Origin: Cycas panzhihuaensis
Lineage: Eukaryota; Cycadophyta
Length of the DNA stretch: 64,000 bases
Assembly (NCBI GenBank): GCA_023213395.1
Contig: CM041465.1
Location: forward strand, 143,909,741 to 143,973,740
Direction: 5' to 3'
Shown: piece after piece, positions 50,298-61,749 of the stretch
How positions within the stretch are numbered: position 1 is the first letter of the stretch
Layout of the letters: each line of letters opens with the position of its first letter
Notes under the pieces: generated by a model
Databases searched by the model: none
Told to the model about the DNA's origin: nothing
The model's input: only the letters and a program-made list of their open reading frames with translations
Program-made: the position numbers and the translations under genes

Positions 50298-52980
50298 CTC
50301 CAGTGTGCATCTAGCCCTAAAGGCACCTATATCATTTGAGGAAAGAAATCAAAAACATTACTTAGAAACTCCTACTCCAAGGGACTACTATAAATAATAC
50401 AAGTCCACTCGCATCACCAGTAGTAGTGAATCTGAAAAAGGATAGATCGTATAAAATATACATTGATTAGTGCAGACTAAATAATTTAACAGCAAAGAAT
50501 TCTTATCTTATTCCCTAAATAGATGATTTATTAGATGAAATTCATGGAGTAAGATACTTCTCAAAAATTAACCTTTGATATGGGTACTATCAGATATGCA
50601 TTAAAGAGAAGGATATTTTTAAGATAGCTTTGTGCACCTATGAAGGACTATTTGAGTTCAAATTTAAACCTTTTGGATTAACAAATGCTCTGGCAATGTT
50701 CTAAAGCACAATGAACTCAATACTCAAACCTCTAGTATGAAAGTTCATGCTAGTCTTTTTTAGCAATATTCTGATATATAGCAAAACATGGGAGGAGTAT
50801 CTAAATCATATAAGGAAAGTTCTACTAATCTTAGAAAAAGGACAATTCTACATAAACAAGAAGAAATACCTAGGACATATTATCACAAGAGACAGTATCA
50901 AAATAGATCTAAAGAAGACAAAAGACATCATCAATTGGTTAATGCTAAAAAACGTAATAGGGCTAAGAAGCTTCTTAGGAGCAGTAGGATTTATTCAAAT
51001 TTTCATCAAGGGATATACATATATTACATCCCTATTAACTAATCTTATAAGAAAGGATGCTTTTGGATGGAATCCCTTGGTAGAAGATGCTTTTTAAGAA
51101 CTCAAAAAGGTAATGGTTATGGCACCATTCTTAGCAATACTAGATTTCACCTAGCCATTTATCCTAGAATGTGATGCTTCAAGATTCAAAATTAAGGCAA
51201 TTCTATTGTAAAAAGAGTGGCCAATAGCATATGAAAGTAGGAAGTTGAATAATAAAGAGAAGATAAAGCTAATATATAATAAGGAGATGTTGGTGATCAT
51301 GCATGCAATTCAATAATGGAACTAATATTTATTGGGAAAAAATTTTATAGTCAAGATAAATCACAACATCTTGAAATACTTTTCAAACTAGAAAATATTA
51401 TCTAACAAATAGAAAAAATGGGTTATTAAGCTGTAAATATTTGACTGGAGTATCGAGTACAAAAGGGGAAAAGAGAATATCATAGTAGAAGCTCTACTAA
51501 GATTATTGGATTAGAGAAATGGAGAATTTCCCTTAAGGCAATAATAGTGGCCACCCCTAGTTGGACCCAAGAACTAGTTAAAGAATATAAGGTTGACCCA
51601 TTCTCACAAAAAGTACTAAAAGATATACGAGACTAGAAGACATCAAAGTTTGAATTGCATTGAGATCTAATTCTATAGAAAGGAAAGATATTCATCTAAA
51701 TAACATCCAAGATAAAAGAGACTATATTAGAACAAGCCTACTCAACACCAATAGTAGGACACATATGGATAGAAAAAACATATCAAAAGATATGAAATTT
51801 CTTCTACTGGAAAGGAATGAAAGTAGACACCCTCTGAATCAGTACATGACACCTATCAACATAACAAGAGTGAATATCTAAAAAACCTAACTCCATTACA
51901 ACCCTTACATACCCCTCATCAAAAATAGGAAGAGATTTCTATGGATTTTATTAGAGGACTTCCTCAATTAGAAAGCAAGGATGTTATTTTCGTAGTAGTA
52001 GATAGGTTCACAAAGTATGCATACTTTAAAGGTATACAATCTATGGCAAAAGTAAGTCAAATAGCAGAAGTATATATGAAGGAGATACATCTCTTATATG
52101 ATTTTTTCAAGGTCACAATTAGTGATCGAGACCCAAAATTCACATGACATTACTAGTAGGATTTATTTAAATTAACAAAGACAAAGACACACATGAATAC
52201 AACTTATCATCTACAAAAAGATAAGTAGACTGAAGCGGTAAACAAATGCTTGGAGGGATACCTAAGGAATTTCTCTTTAGACAAGAAATATTAATGGCAT
52301 AAATGGATCTACTTAGCAGAATGATGGTATAATATAACATACCACACAATAGTAAGAATGATATCATTCCAAGTACTATAGATATGAACCTCCATCTATA
52401 CTCACATGGGCAAAGGTATAATAGATATAATCAGTATGTGAGCAATAAGAGAAAATAAAATAAATAGTTTAGATATTAAAAGATAATTTGGACACTATAA
52501 ATAATATGATGAAGTAATAAGTAAATGTAAAAAGATCAACAAGTAGCTTTGAAATAAGGGATTAGGTCTTCCTAATACTTTAACCCTATAATCAAATATT
52601 AATAAGGTAGGCAAACAAATAAAAGTTAGCTCTACAATTCTTTAGATCATACCAAATTAGTGAGAAAATTAAAGAAGTAGTATATTGATTAATCCTACCA
52701 CTAAGAAATAAAATTCATAATGTCTTTTATGTATCTTATCTAAAAAAAAAATAGGGGAGAAAATAACCTTCCAAATAGTAGTTCCAAAATTAGATAAAGA
52801 AGAAAAATTGATTATTAAACCAAAAGGTGTCTTATAGATAAGGACAAGAGAGTTACGATCTTAAAAAGTTAAGAAGTTCCTTATAAATTAGAAACCCCTA
52901 GACTTAAAAGATGCAACTTGGGAGTTTGAAGCATGGATGCAATAACATCCTAATTTACCCATGCTTTAAGGGAAAAGTAT
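50298..52980 (+). pseudogene. G3 reverse transcriptase, RNase H, integrase and chromodomain-like tail
   Basis: RT: SPVVVNLKKDRSYKIYID, YLIP-IDDLLDEIHGVRYFS, YGYYQICIKEKDIFKIAL, FEFKFKPFGLTNA, catalytic FFSNILIYSK (canonical VFVDDILIYS; both aspartates lost). Best frame 50747-51097 continues KKYLGHIITRDSIKIDLKK and LRSFLGAVGFIQIFIKGY. RNase H: FILECDASRFKIKAIL and KLIYNKEMLVIMHAIQ. Integrase: ISMDFIRGLPQLESKDVIFV, VVDRFTKYAYF, ISDRDPKFT (52130). The tail has PLRNKIHNVFHVSYLKKK and ATWEFEAWM, resembling the chromodomain DATWE motif. It matches plant chromoviruses. Confidence 0.87.
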
Positions 52981-52999
52981 GGTTTCGAGGGGAGGGACT

Positions 53000-53073
53000 T
53001 ATAACAACTCTAAATACTCGGTCTAGTTAACCTCCAACAAAGTAGGAAAGTTGATCTTAAAAGTATGATTAAA

Positions 53074-53166
<93 letters not shown>

Positions 53167-53559
53167 AACTTCACATGCTAGTTTTGGCCAACTTCTAAGA
53201 CAGAATTATCACTTATTATGTCTATTTCTGGTTGACTTCTATCATGATTAAATGAGTGCTATTTAAAGAGAAATTTAGGTAACTTTAAGGCATCATTTAG
53301 GAGTGTTATTAGCTACCATAATTTTGGCCTTAAAGTTATAATTATTGTGGAGGGAACCTCACCTCAAACAGGAGAATTATCATAAGTGATGTCTCTATAA
53401 GTTGTATTTAATATTTATCCAATATTATCATATATTTCTAGTATTTAGGAATAGTATATCTTGTTTATTTATACGTAAATCATTGGAAGGTATATATATT
53501 GCATATATTTGCTCTATTATATCCTTTCCTTCTAAAGAAATCCATCCACCATCACTAAA
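53000..53559 (+). repeat. G3 right LTR with TA expansion
   Basis: Starts TATAACAACTCTAAATACTC. It aligns with the left LTR; an 80-bp pure TA run (about 53082-53163) replaces the short TATATATG of the left copy. The end is judged by alignment (CACTAAA against TACTACA). Confidence 0.82.
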
Positions 53560-54450
53560 TCATAACCTTTAAAATAGAAAAGTTTTAAATAAAACCTTGA
53601 AACTTTATCAAAATTCCGTTAGTGTTTCTATTGCACATGAGGAATTTTGACAGTATAGGAATGATTTGAGTCATCCAAAACTCTATAAAAAGAGTTAGGA
53701 CACTCTGGTTACTTGAAAAATACCCTTCCTTACCATTAGTTCTGGTTACTTGAAAATTACCCTTTAGTGGGAACAAACTCCTTGTGAATTAAGAATCAGA
53801 ATAAGGAAATGGAATCAACAAATATCCTTGCTTAATGGAGATTTAAATTAAGAATTAAAACTAGTTTAATCCTCCACAATAACCATTTTTAATACTTTCA
53901 ACAATGTGATAAGGACTTAGAAATCAAACTCGATTTAATTCCAAGTCAAATCACCCAACAAACTTGAAGGAATAAATAATCTTTATGAAAGAAATAACAA
54001 TGAAAACTCTTTTTTTTATTTAATTTTTTTAGATTAATCTAAAGAAATATAATCTAATTATTGAAACCAAAGATTAAACTATAAAAAAGTTACTTCAAAC
54101 TTGATAAAGATCTATGTCATATATATCTCAGATTAACACTATATTCTTGTCTAACAATTTACAAAGAAGCTCCAAGCACCATAAGGATGGTGCACTTAAT
54201 AGCAATGAGTGTTATGGGAGAGGAGAATGTATGAAAAAAACTAGTTAAAACTAAAGGAAGAAGACTCTAGTAGGTGACTCAAAGGATAGGTTTGAGAATT
54301 AGGCAGTAATTAAGGTAAAGGTAAACCTCCAATCTCTCTAGTAGAGTTCATAATCTTCTAAGAAGATGAGTTTTAATCCACTTTAAACAACAACAAGATA
54401 CTAACAAAAAGTGTTTGTAAAAATTTTGTAGAATTTTGTTACATTAAAAG
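53560..54450. other. Unassigned AT-rich spacer
   Basis: About 890 bp right of G3. It contains an imperfect direct repeat around ATTAGTTCTGGTTACTTGAAAA (53685-53760), but no coding domain recognised. Confidence 0.4.
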
Positions 54451-54460
54451 CTCTCTCCCA

Positions 54461-55022
54461 TAGAAGGTCATAACAAGATCATTATTGAAGGGGACTCTTT
54501 AAATGTAATAAACATACTCAGAAAGGAGGTTGTTCCTAATTAGAAATTGGCTTCCATGATTAAATATATTCAAAGAGCCCTTAGGAGCAGAGAGAGGGTG
54601 AAGATTTCTCATACGTATAGAGAAGGGAATGGGGTTACTGATAGATTGGAAAATTAGGGAGTTTATCATCAAAGAAATTATGTATAGAAAGAGGATTTCC
54701 CTAAGGAGGTTTTGAGTCATATGAAGGAGGATTTGATTTCCATAATCTATATGCAAGATCTAAGTTAGCCATTGGGGAAGTTAGAGGAAGTTAGGCCATG
54801 GGCTTCCCATGGTAGTTTTGAAGGTCCTTATCTCTATTAGAGGACCTAAGCTAGCCACGAGGCTTATTGTGGCATGGGGGGATTATTAGGTTTTTTAAAT
54901 GTTAAGGGATAGCTAGGCCATGGGCTTGTCATGGCAGATATGAAGGTTAAAAGGCAACTTTTGTAATAGGGTTGGGGCCCTACAAACCCCTACATTTATA
55001 CCATATCAAAAAAAATAAAAAA
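54461..55022 (+). mobile_element. 5'-truncated LINE tail with target duplication
   Basis: A plus-strand 3' fragment of an L1-type LINE ends in AAAAAAAATAAAAAA. CTCTCTCCCA stands before it (54451-54460) and after the tail (55023-55032), forming the core of a target duplication; a few adjoining A/G bases may extend it. It encodes the end of RNase H: NKIIIEGDSLNVINILRKEV, HTYREGNGVTDRLEN-GVYH and DFPKEVLSHMKEDLI. These are the same motifs as in the complete LINE (LEGDSEVVI, HTYREGNKPADFL). The 3' UTR words (AGCTAG-CCA-G-GGCTT, GGGGCCCTACAAACCC) also resemble that LINE. Confidence 0.87.
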
Positions 55023-55032
55023 CTCTCTCCCA

Positions 55033-55839
55033 CCTTCTAAAAATACACAAGCATTTATATAAGATCAAAGGGGGAATAATAAATGGAAAAACCATGGTTT
55101 CGTTGATTTTTATTTAATTGTATCTTGCATGAAGGAAGGTGAGATAATCATGAATTAGTCATGGTAGGTGATGCAATACCAAACTACAAGTTTAGGTAGA
55201 AATCAAAGCAAAATTCATGAAAAATTAATGTTTTACTTCTTAATTTTTGGATGTGACATTCAAAAATATAATAAATAACTTTAAAAATATATTTTATAAT
55301 TAAAATGAAAAACATAGAAGTTGTCATGTTTTATTTGTAATGTCACATTTTTGGTATTGTCAAAAACTTGACAAGTCAAGAAGGCCCAAAAAATAGAAAT
55401 AAAAAGTAGATTTCAATAAAAGTGGCCTACAAAGGTTTTTTAAAGACATTAATAAGTCCAATGGGAAGTAGAACATGAAGAGAAAAGGCTAAAAAGTGGT
55501 AGAAATAAGACTAGAATTAATTAAAATGCTTGAAAGTGTTGAAAGAGAAACTAGTTAAAAAGGGCCAACTTGGAGCAATTTACAAATTATGTTGGACAAG
55601 AGCATTAAATCATAGTATCAATCATTAATAAAAGAAGATCATCAAAGTCACATACATTTAGTCATCTAATTAGCAATCTCTCAATTTGCATGATTTAAAA
55701 TCAAATAATGCATGTTCAACCATATCCTAACCAAATTCCACACCATTAAACAATCAAGCAAAAGAAAGCTCATAACTAAAATGCTAACCAAATGGCATCC
55801 ATTACATAACTAGAAATTATAACTACCAAGTGACTTGAG
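55033..55839. other. Unassigned AT-rich spacer
   Basis: About 800 bp. Contains an imperfect inverted pair, TGTGACATTCAAAAA (55252-) and ATGTCACATTTTTGG (55341-), that could form a loose stem. No protein domain recognised. Confidence 0.4.
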
Positions 55840-56199
55840 AAAATAAACCAAGACATGAACCTGATTATACCAAAAGGGTCAATTATGGTGAAACACTTGG
55901 TAATGGTGTACTTGAGGAATAATAGGTTTCACCAAGTTATATATATCAAGCTAAAGTATAAGAATATTGGCCAATGTCAAATTATAAAGAAGATCAATGA
56001 CAATGCTTGTAAGGTAAATCCACCTCATAGATTTGATATCTCTTTAATATTTAATGTTCTTAATTTATATATTTTTCAAGAGGGAGATGAAAATAGAGAG
56101 ACGAATTAGAGGCAATATATATCAAGGAAGAAAATAGAGGAGATAAACTAAATATTAGATAGGAAGATAATGCACATAAGGTAGGGAAGTTATAACAGG
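55840..56199 (+). pseudogene. Gypsy integrase C-terminal fragment
   Basis: The frame 55855-56109 reads VKHLVMVYLRNNRFHQVIYI, KLKYKNIGQCQIIKKINDNA and ISLIFNVLNLYIFQ. It matches the plant gypsy GPY/F-type end (GDLVMVYLRK-RFP-GTY-KLK-RKIGP--ILKKINDNAY...IS-TFNV-DLY). One tail end only; RT and core are absent. The non-autonomous LTR element at 56205 is inserted about 95 bp after its stop. Confidence 0.85.
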
Positions 56200-56204
56200 T
56201 ATTT

Positions 56205-56455
56205 TATTACATGACTAATCCTTTAAGCATTCAAGATAGAGAAATATAAATAGACATGGAAGAAACAAGACAAAGAAGAAGGTAAGGTTCTAAAGAATAT
56301 AATATCATATCATATCTCTCTTTACAATAGAGTGGGGTATATATAACACTCACCCCCTCATTATTATATTACAACCTTTATGTCAACTAATACTATTAAT
56401 TTTCATATGATAGAAGGTCATAACCCTCACTAACATGTGGTGAAATCTCATCACA
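56205..56455 (-). repeat. TRIM/LARD-like element 3' LTR
   Basis: Plus-strand reading TATTACATGACTAATCC ... CTCATCACA; aligns with 58057-58320 throughout (shared TGGGGTATATATAACACTCA). Confidence 0.9.
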
Positions 56456-57408
56456 TACTCTCTCCCCTTAGATGCTTTGACCTCAAAGCATCCTGATACA
56501 TAGATGCATATGACCACCTCCTACTACTAGTGTTCAACTAATAAGTCCATCAAAGGTTGTCTAAAAATATGTGTATAGAATGAGGATCTATCTATCCCAA
56601 GTAGAGATTTATGGATTTAAAGCCTCTATGACCTTAGAACCTCAAGCTTGAATAATATGCATGCCTAAGGTACTTAGTTTATGAGGACTTTATATGATGA
56701 ATGCATCGATGCTGAGTCTCTTGATAATGTAGGTGTCAATAAGGTCCCACTTTGGTATGTGTTTCAACTTTTGATAAGTTATGCTCTTCCTTTTCCTTGG
56801 CTACAACTAGTGGTTTGGGAGGGTAAATAGCTTCTGTTACTTACTCTTAACATTCTTTTTCTCCCGTATCATCTTTCTTTTATTCTTAACTTTGATGAGT
56901 GGCAAAAATTTCTTATCACACCTAACAATTATAACTTTTGAGTATTTGATCATTTTCTTGTTTGTCTTACTAAAAACTTTACATCTTTTACCACTAAGAG
57001 TAATTATGTTTCATACAAAGAGCTAATTATAGACACAAAAATAAATTAAATAAATTAAATCTATACCACTCCTTAAACTAAAGGTAAGTCTCTCATTGTA
57101 GATATAATAAGGCTACTTCAATCATCTCTTTATTGTTCTTATAGCCACCATCAAGTGATTCTAAATATGCACACATATATGTAACCTAATAATCTATTGA
57201 AAAAGTCTCATCTATATTAAATATACAAAGTATGAGCCTTCTTGTAGCCACAATAATATGTATGTAGGAGAGATTAGATGGTTTTTATAGCCAATTAGCC
57301 CTCTTAATACAATATTAAACATTAGGAGTAATGGTTTTATGACCAAAGTTTAAATGGCCAAGAAAGTACAATATGAAACCCTTAAATTTAAAATTTTATC
57401 TCTAAACT

Positions 57409-57409
<1 letters not shown>

Positions 57410-57457
<48 letters not shown>
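57410..57457. repeat. TA microsatellite
   Basis: About 24 TA units inside the small LTR element. Confidence 0.95.
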
Positions 57458-57459
<2 letters not shown>

Positions 57460-58056
57460 AGCTTAAAAATACATAAAATATGGATTAAAATTATGGCCTC
57501 TAAAATATAATTCCAATGATTTAGATGGAATTAAATTCTAACATATGGATCAAAAGTTATAACCCTTTCTTAAAAATTGTTATTAGGGTTTCTAAGGATT
57601 ATAATAATACCTATTGGTAAAACATAAATAACTTTCTACTTTAGACTTTGCTTGACCTAAAACCACCTCCATTAGAAAGTAAATCTTCAAATACATAGAA
57701 TCAAAAAAAAAATTAAGGTCATTTGGATACTTGTAACTAAATTTATGGCTCCTTGAAGTTTAGGTTATAGATATATCCTAAAAATGTGGTGATAAAAAAT
57801 AAGCTAAAATTAAATATGTTATAATTTCTATAACTTTCTAACAAAAGCAACACTATGACCACTCAAAATTTGTTTAGCAGGCATTTTTATCTTAAAATCT
57901 CTATTGATTCTTTAAAAATATTTCATTTGAGGTCTTAATAAGCAGAACTTCCACATGCTAAAAACCTTTGAACAAAATAAAAGGGCCCTATCTTAGTACT
58001 TGTGGCAAAATGGATCCTTAGTTCTTACATGGATTAGAAATGACTCTGATACCACT

Positions 58057-58320
58057 TATTACATGACTAATCCTTTAAGTATTCAAGATAGAGAAATATG
58101 AAGAGACATAAAAGAAATAACATAAAGAGGATGGTAGGGTTTCAAAGAACATAACATCATATTATATTATTATATCATATTTCTCTTTACAATAGATTGG
58201 GGTATATATAACACTCACCCCCTTATTATTATATTCCAATTTTTATATAAACCAATCCTATTAATGCTCATATGGTGGAGGGTCATAACCCCCTCTAATA
58301 TGTGGTGAAGGCTCACCACA
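58057..58320 (-). repeat. TRIM/LARD-like element 5' LTR
   Basis: Plus-strand reading TATTACATGACTAATCC ... GCTCACCACA, followed by TATTT. The primer-site complement GACTCTGATACCA lies two bases to its left. Confidence 0.9.
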
Positions 58321-58325
58321 TATTT

Positions 58326-59359
58326 AGTTGAGTAGAAAGAACCACAGTAAGAGGATAATACTTAGAGTAAGTCATAGGAGTTAGGTTCTTTTCAACTAGG
58401 GAAGGATAATATAGGAATATCTAAAAAATACTAGTTTCTCTTTTACCTTTTCTTTTTTCTTTTTTTTTTTGGGGGGGGGGGGATGGGTTGGGTGGTGGGT
58501 TGTAGTCTGTTAGTAAAATCATATATATTCACCTAGTGATCAAAAGTACAAGCTATATTATATTAAAATAAATCTTAACATAAGATCTATAATAAGATTA
58601 TCTAAGAAAAATTATGTAGGGGTGGAAAAATACACCCAATATTTATTTATGTAAAAGGTAAGAAAAAACCTAAAAATGACTTATTATAAATATTTGTAAG
58701 GATAGTTATATTTTAGTAAGTAAAGATAATTAAGGATTTTAGGGTTCTAAATTAGGATTTTTAAAACATTTTTATACCTTTTTATTAGTAGATAATATAT
58801 TCTCTAGTATAGTTCTTTTAGCAAGCATTAGAAATTTTAAGAAAGTGTTTTTTAATGTAATTTTCTTTAAATTTCTTTTCACTTACATGTATTATTTCAA
58901 AAGTTGGCACCCCATTAGTAGCAAGCACCCTACATTAGTTAAAGAATTATTAATCTTTAAATTCCTATTTTTTCTTTTTTTTTTCCATATTGTTATTGTT
59001 GAAATGGCTAGTAATTTAAAGGCCTCATATAGATTACATAAAGAGCATATATATTAAATGCCTCTTTAATATGTAAATTTAATTGGTATCAGTTCCTTCC
59101 TTTTTTAAATAGCTTTTTAGTAAGTGATATAAAATCTAAAGCAATACATCCTTAAGTGTATGAAAAAGGGTTAAAATTCATATAATTAATAGTAGTACAA
59201 GATCTATGTGTGTGTATGTATGTGTTTGTATGTATATATGTATATAGAAACTCACAACACAAAGTATTACAACCATGACCTTTTCAACAGGAATATCTAA
59301 CTTATAACTATAAATGTACATCATAAATGGAATGTTTAGAAGGGCCATAACACCTTTAA
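58326..59359. other. Unassigned spacer with T10-G12 tract
   Basis: About 1 kb. It includes a homopolymer junction of ten T and twelve G (58461-58482) followed by GGGTTGGGTGGTGGGTTG, and a TGTG/TATG simple repeat near 59205-59245. The left part would be the 3' flank of the gypsy fragment at 55840. No gene recognised. Confidence 0.5.
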
Positions 59360-60245
59360 TCTGACAATCCTTATTCTATCTCATATCTTTATTATTCGTC
59401 ACATCCTTTTATTTCTTGTAATATTCTTTTCTTACAACTCATGCCTTGAGTGATAATCACCTCATATTCTCTCATATCATCAATAAGATATAGGATGTGA
59501 GATGTTGCCCATTTCTCACACTCACACTCTCCTTCATCAAAACATATGCAAGAAGTAGGATGTGAGATATCACACCTTCCCTCACATCTCACAACTAGCA
59601 ACTTCTAATACTAAAATATTACTTTTTGTCTTTGCATCTATGAGATGCAAGGTGTGAGATGTTTCTACCTATTTGCTTTAAATTTTGGCTAAGTCCATAT
59701 GGTGGAGCTTCTTCTAGTTGTGTTCTACCTATAATCTTGCTTAGTGCTTCTATATTCGTTCTACTAGTCCTTTAATGCTTTGCATGGCTCAACCTAGTTC
59801 TAATAACACTCTACCAAATATTCTTACATAAATGGAGTTGTCTTGCATCAATATAAATAATACTCCAATGGGATTATAGTAGTTCTATATTCTCCTATGG
59901 CCAATCCCTTACAAAGATTTTCCACTCTATTTTTCTATCACTCTTATTATGTACTCCCCATGTAATAATATCTTACTGAAGAATCTGGTTCCTTTTTTAT
60001 AATGGAGGGAACACTAAAAATAATTTATAAGTATTAGCATATATTTATATACAATTACAAAGGCCTTGGCCTTAGATATAATCCTACAAATTAACAACAA
60101 GATGATGTATCCTTTTACATGATAGAGCATGGAATAAAAATCCACCTCACAATAATATGTTCTGTGCTTATAAATAAAAATAATTGCATCATGATTATCA
60201 TACAAAGGTTGTCTCTAATTATGTTGAACTTGGGCCCTTATATCA
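59360..60245 (-). repeat. G2b 3' LTR, truncated
   Basis: On the minus strand starts TGATATAAGGGCCCAAGTTC right after the polypurine tract CTTTTGAAAAGAGGGAGG. It aligns with 23320-24191 of G2a. Confidence 0.82.
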
Positions 60246-60262
60246 CCTCCCTCTTTTCAAAA

Positions 60263-61480
60263 GTATCATCCTTGATGCAACCTTTTCTACTGCAAAGAGA
60301 TGATAACACCATTGTTGCATTTTACTCTTTAGCTTCCATGTTTCCTACTTCGATGTTTGGTACTTCTATAAGACTTTTACCTACTCAATGTGCCTCTTTC
60401 TTAATTGTTTTCCTCTTTGGCCTAAGATTCCTATAGGTTCTTCTTCAAAATCTATATCTAGTCTACTTATATTATTAGACCAATCAAACACATACTTTAA
60501 ATTTGATATATATTTCTTTATAAATAAGACATGAAACACATTATGGATTTATAGATTAAGTGGTAGTGTAATTTATAGGTAACTTTTCTTATTTTCTCCA
60601 AAAGTTCAAATAGTCTATAGTACCTTAGAGATAGTTTTTAATACTTTCCTAAGTCAAGTGAATTGTGCTTAGGTCTTACTCATAAGAACATGTGCTCATC
60701 AACTTAGAACTCTTTTAGCATTCTTTCAAATCTACATAGTTATTTTGCCTTCTTGAACTATCTTTAGTTTTTTCTAATGTCAAGAACTTACTTCTCCATC
60801 TTCTATAATATTTAAAGACTCAAAATATGTTGGTCCTCCAAGTTCTCCTAATTAAATGGCATGTTGCACCTTCTTCCATATATTATCTCAAGATGACTCC
60901 TTCCCAAAGAGAAATGTATGGCATTATCATAGGTAAATTTAGCCAAGTAGAGATAGTTTTCCTAATAAGATGGTTGTTTTATTATGTACATTTGAAGAAA
61001 TCTTTTAGTACTTAATTCACTCTATTTGTTTGTCCATTGAATTTGGATGACATGTTGTGTTAAATTTTAACTTTGTCCTTAATTCTTTAAATATGGATAG
61101 CCAAAAATTTAAAGTAAATTTAGCATCTCCATCTAATATAATGGATTTAGGCACACCATGTAATCTTATAATTTATTTTTTTAAATGCATACTATATCAA
61201 AAATGATATGAGTAGCATGTATTACAATGAAGTACACCAACTTTATTAACTTGTTCACTACTGTTATAATAGCAATGTGTTGTTGGAAGCTCCTTGGTAA
61301 TCTTATCATGAAATCTATAGCAATTGTCCCCAATTTCTATTCTAAAATCTCTAATAGTTGTAGCAAACCTACTAGATATTTATGTTCTACATCGACTCTT
61401 CGATATATCAAACACTTTGTTATGAATGTCACAATCTCACCTTTTATTCTTGGCTAATAAAATTATCTTCTCACTACTAC
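60263..61480 (-). pseudogene. G2b integrase and C-terminal tail
   Basis: Minus-strand pieces: NKLTKLVYFIVIHATH (catalytic core region), VCLNPLY with EMLNLL--IFG (second catalytic region, D lost), LTQHVIQIQWTNK (YHPQTDGQTE equivalent), NYLYLAKFTYDNAIHFSLGR, then a GPF-like YYRLFELLEKIRKVTYKLHY and IYKSIMCFMSYL. The pattern LSPRYYGPF-ILEK-G-VAYKL--P----IHPVFHVS-LK is that of plant chromovirus-like gypsy elements. Confidence 0.8.
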
Positions 61481-61749
61481 ATATGTTTTGTGATAAATGG
61501 GATGACCTAGATATAGTGTGCCATAGGGTTCTTAGATAATCAATACCCTAATTTATGAATCTAGTGGCACATATATTTGTTACTAAGAGGTTAGTATGTT
61601 ATTTTTTGTTAGTTGGAAATGAGTGTACTTTCTTAATAGCTTAACTTCTAAGTTGACTCAAGCATGTTGATTTTTTAAGAACTCCTTAGATTACTCGTAT
61701 ATATCATCCTCTTCACACCCTTTTAAAACAAAGCCAACTAAGTTAAGTT

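Larger units (their letters stand above)
40247..53559 (+). mobile_element. Ty3/gypsy chromodomain-type element G3 with nested copia C3
   Basis: LTRs at 40247-40742 and 53000-53559 flank gag, protease, RT, RNase H, integrase and a C-terminal chromodomain-like tail on the plus strand. A 7.6-kb block (42537-50149) with copia C3 interrupts it between protease and RT. A purine tract GAGGGGAGGGACT precedes the right LTR. The LTRs align along their length except for an 80-bp TA expansion in the right one. The 5-bp flanks (TCGTC on the left, TCATA on the right) do not match, so the target duplication is lost or the ends are misjudged. Confidence 0.85.
56205..58320 (-). mobile_element. Small coding-free LTR element (TRIM/LARD-like)
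   Basis: LTRs 56205-56455 (251 bp) and 58057-58320 (264 bp), target duplication TATTT at 56200-56204 and 58321-58325. On the minus strand the LTR runs TGTG(G/A)TGAG ... GTCATGTAATA. A primer site TGGTATCAGAGTC (58042-58054) lies beside the 5' LTR and a purine tract AAGGGGAGAGAG beside the 3' LTR. The 1.6-kb interior shows no gag or pol, only AT-rich sequence and a TA run (57412-57457). Its size places it between TRIMs and LARDs. It must move in trans. Confidence 0.9.

Noticed and set aside
40242-53564. 5-bp target duplication for G3 (TCGTC / TCATA)
   Set aside because: Only three of five bases match and the right LTR end is uncertain.
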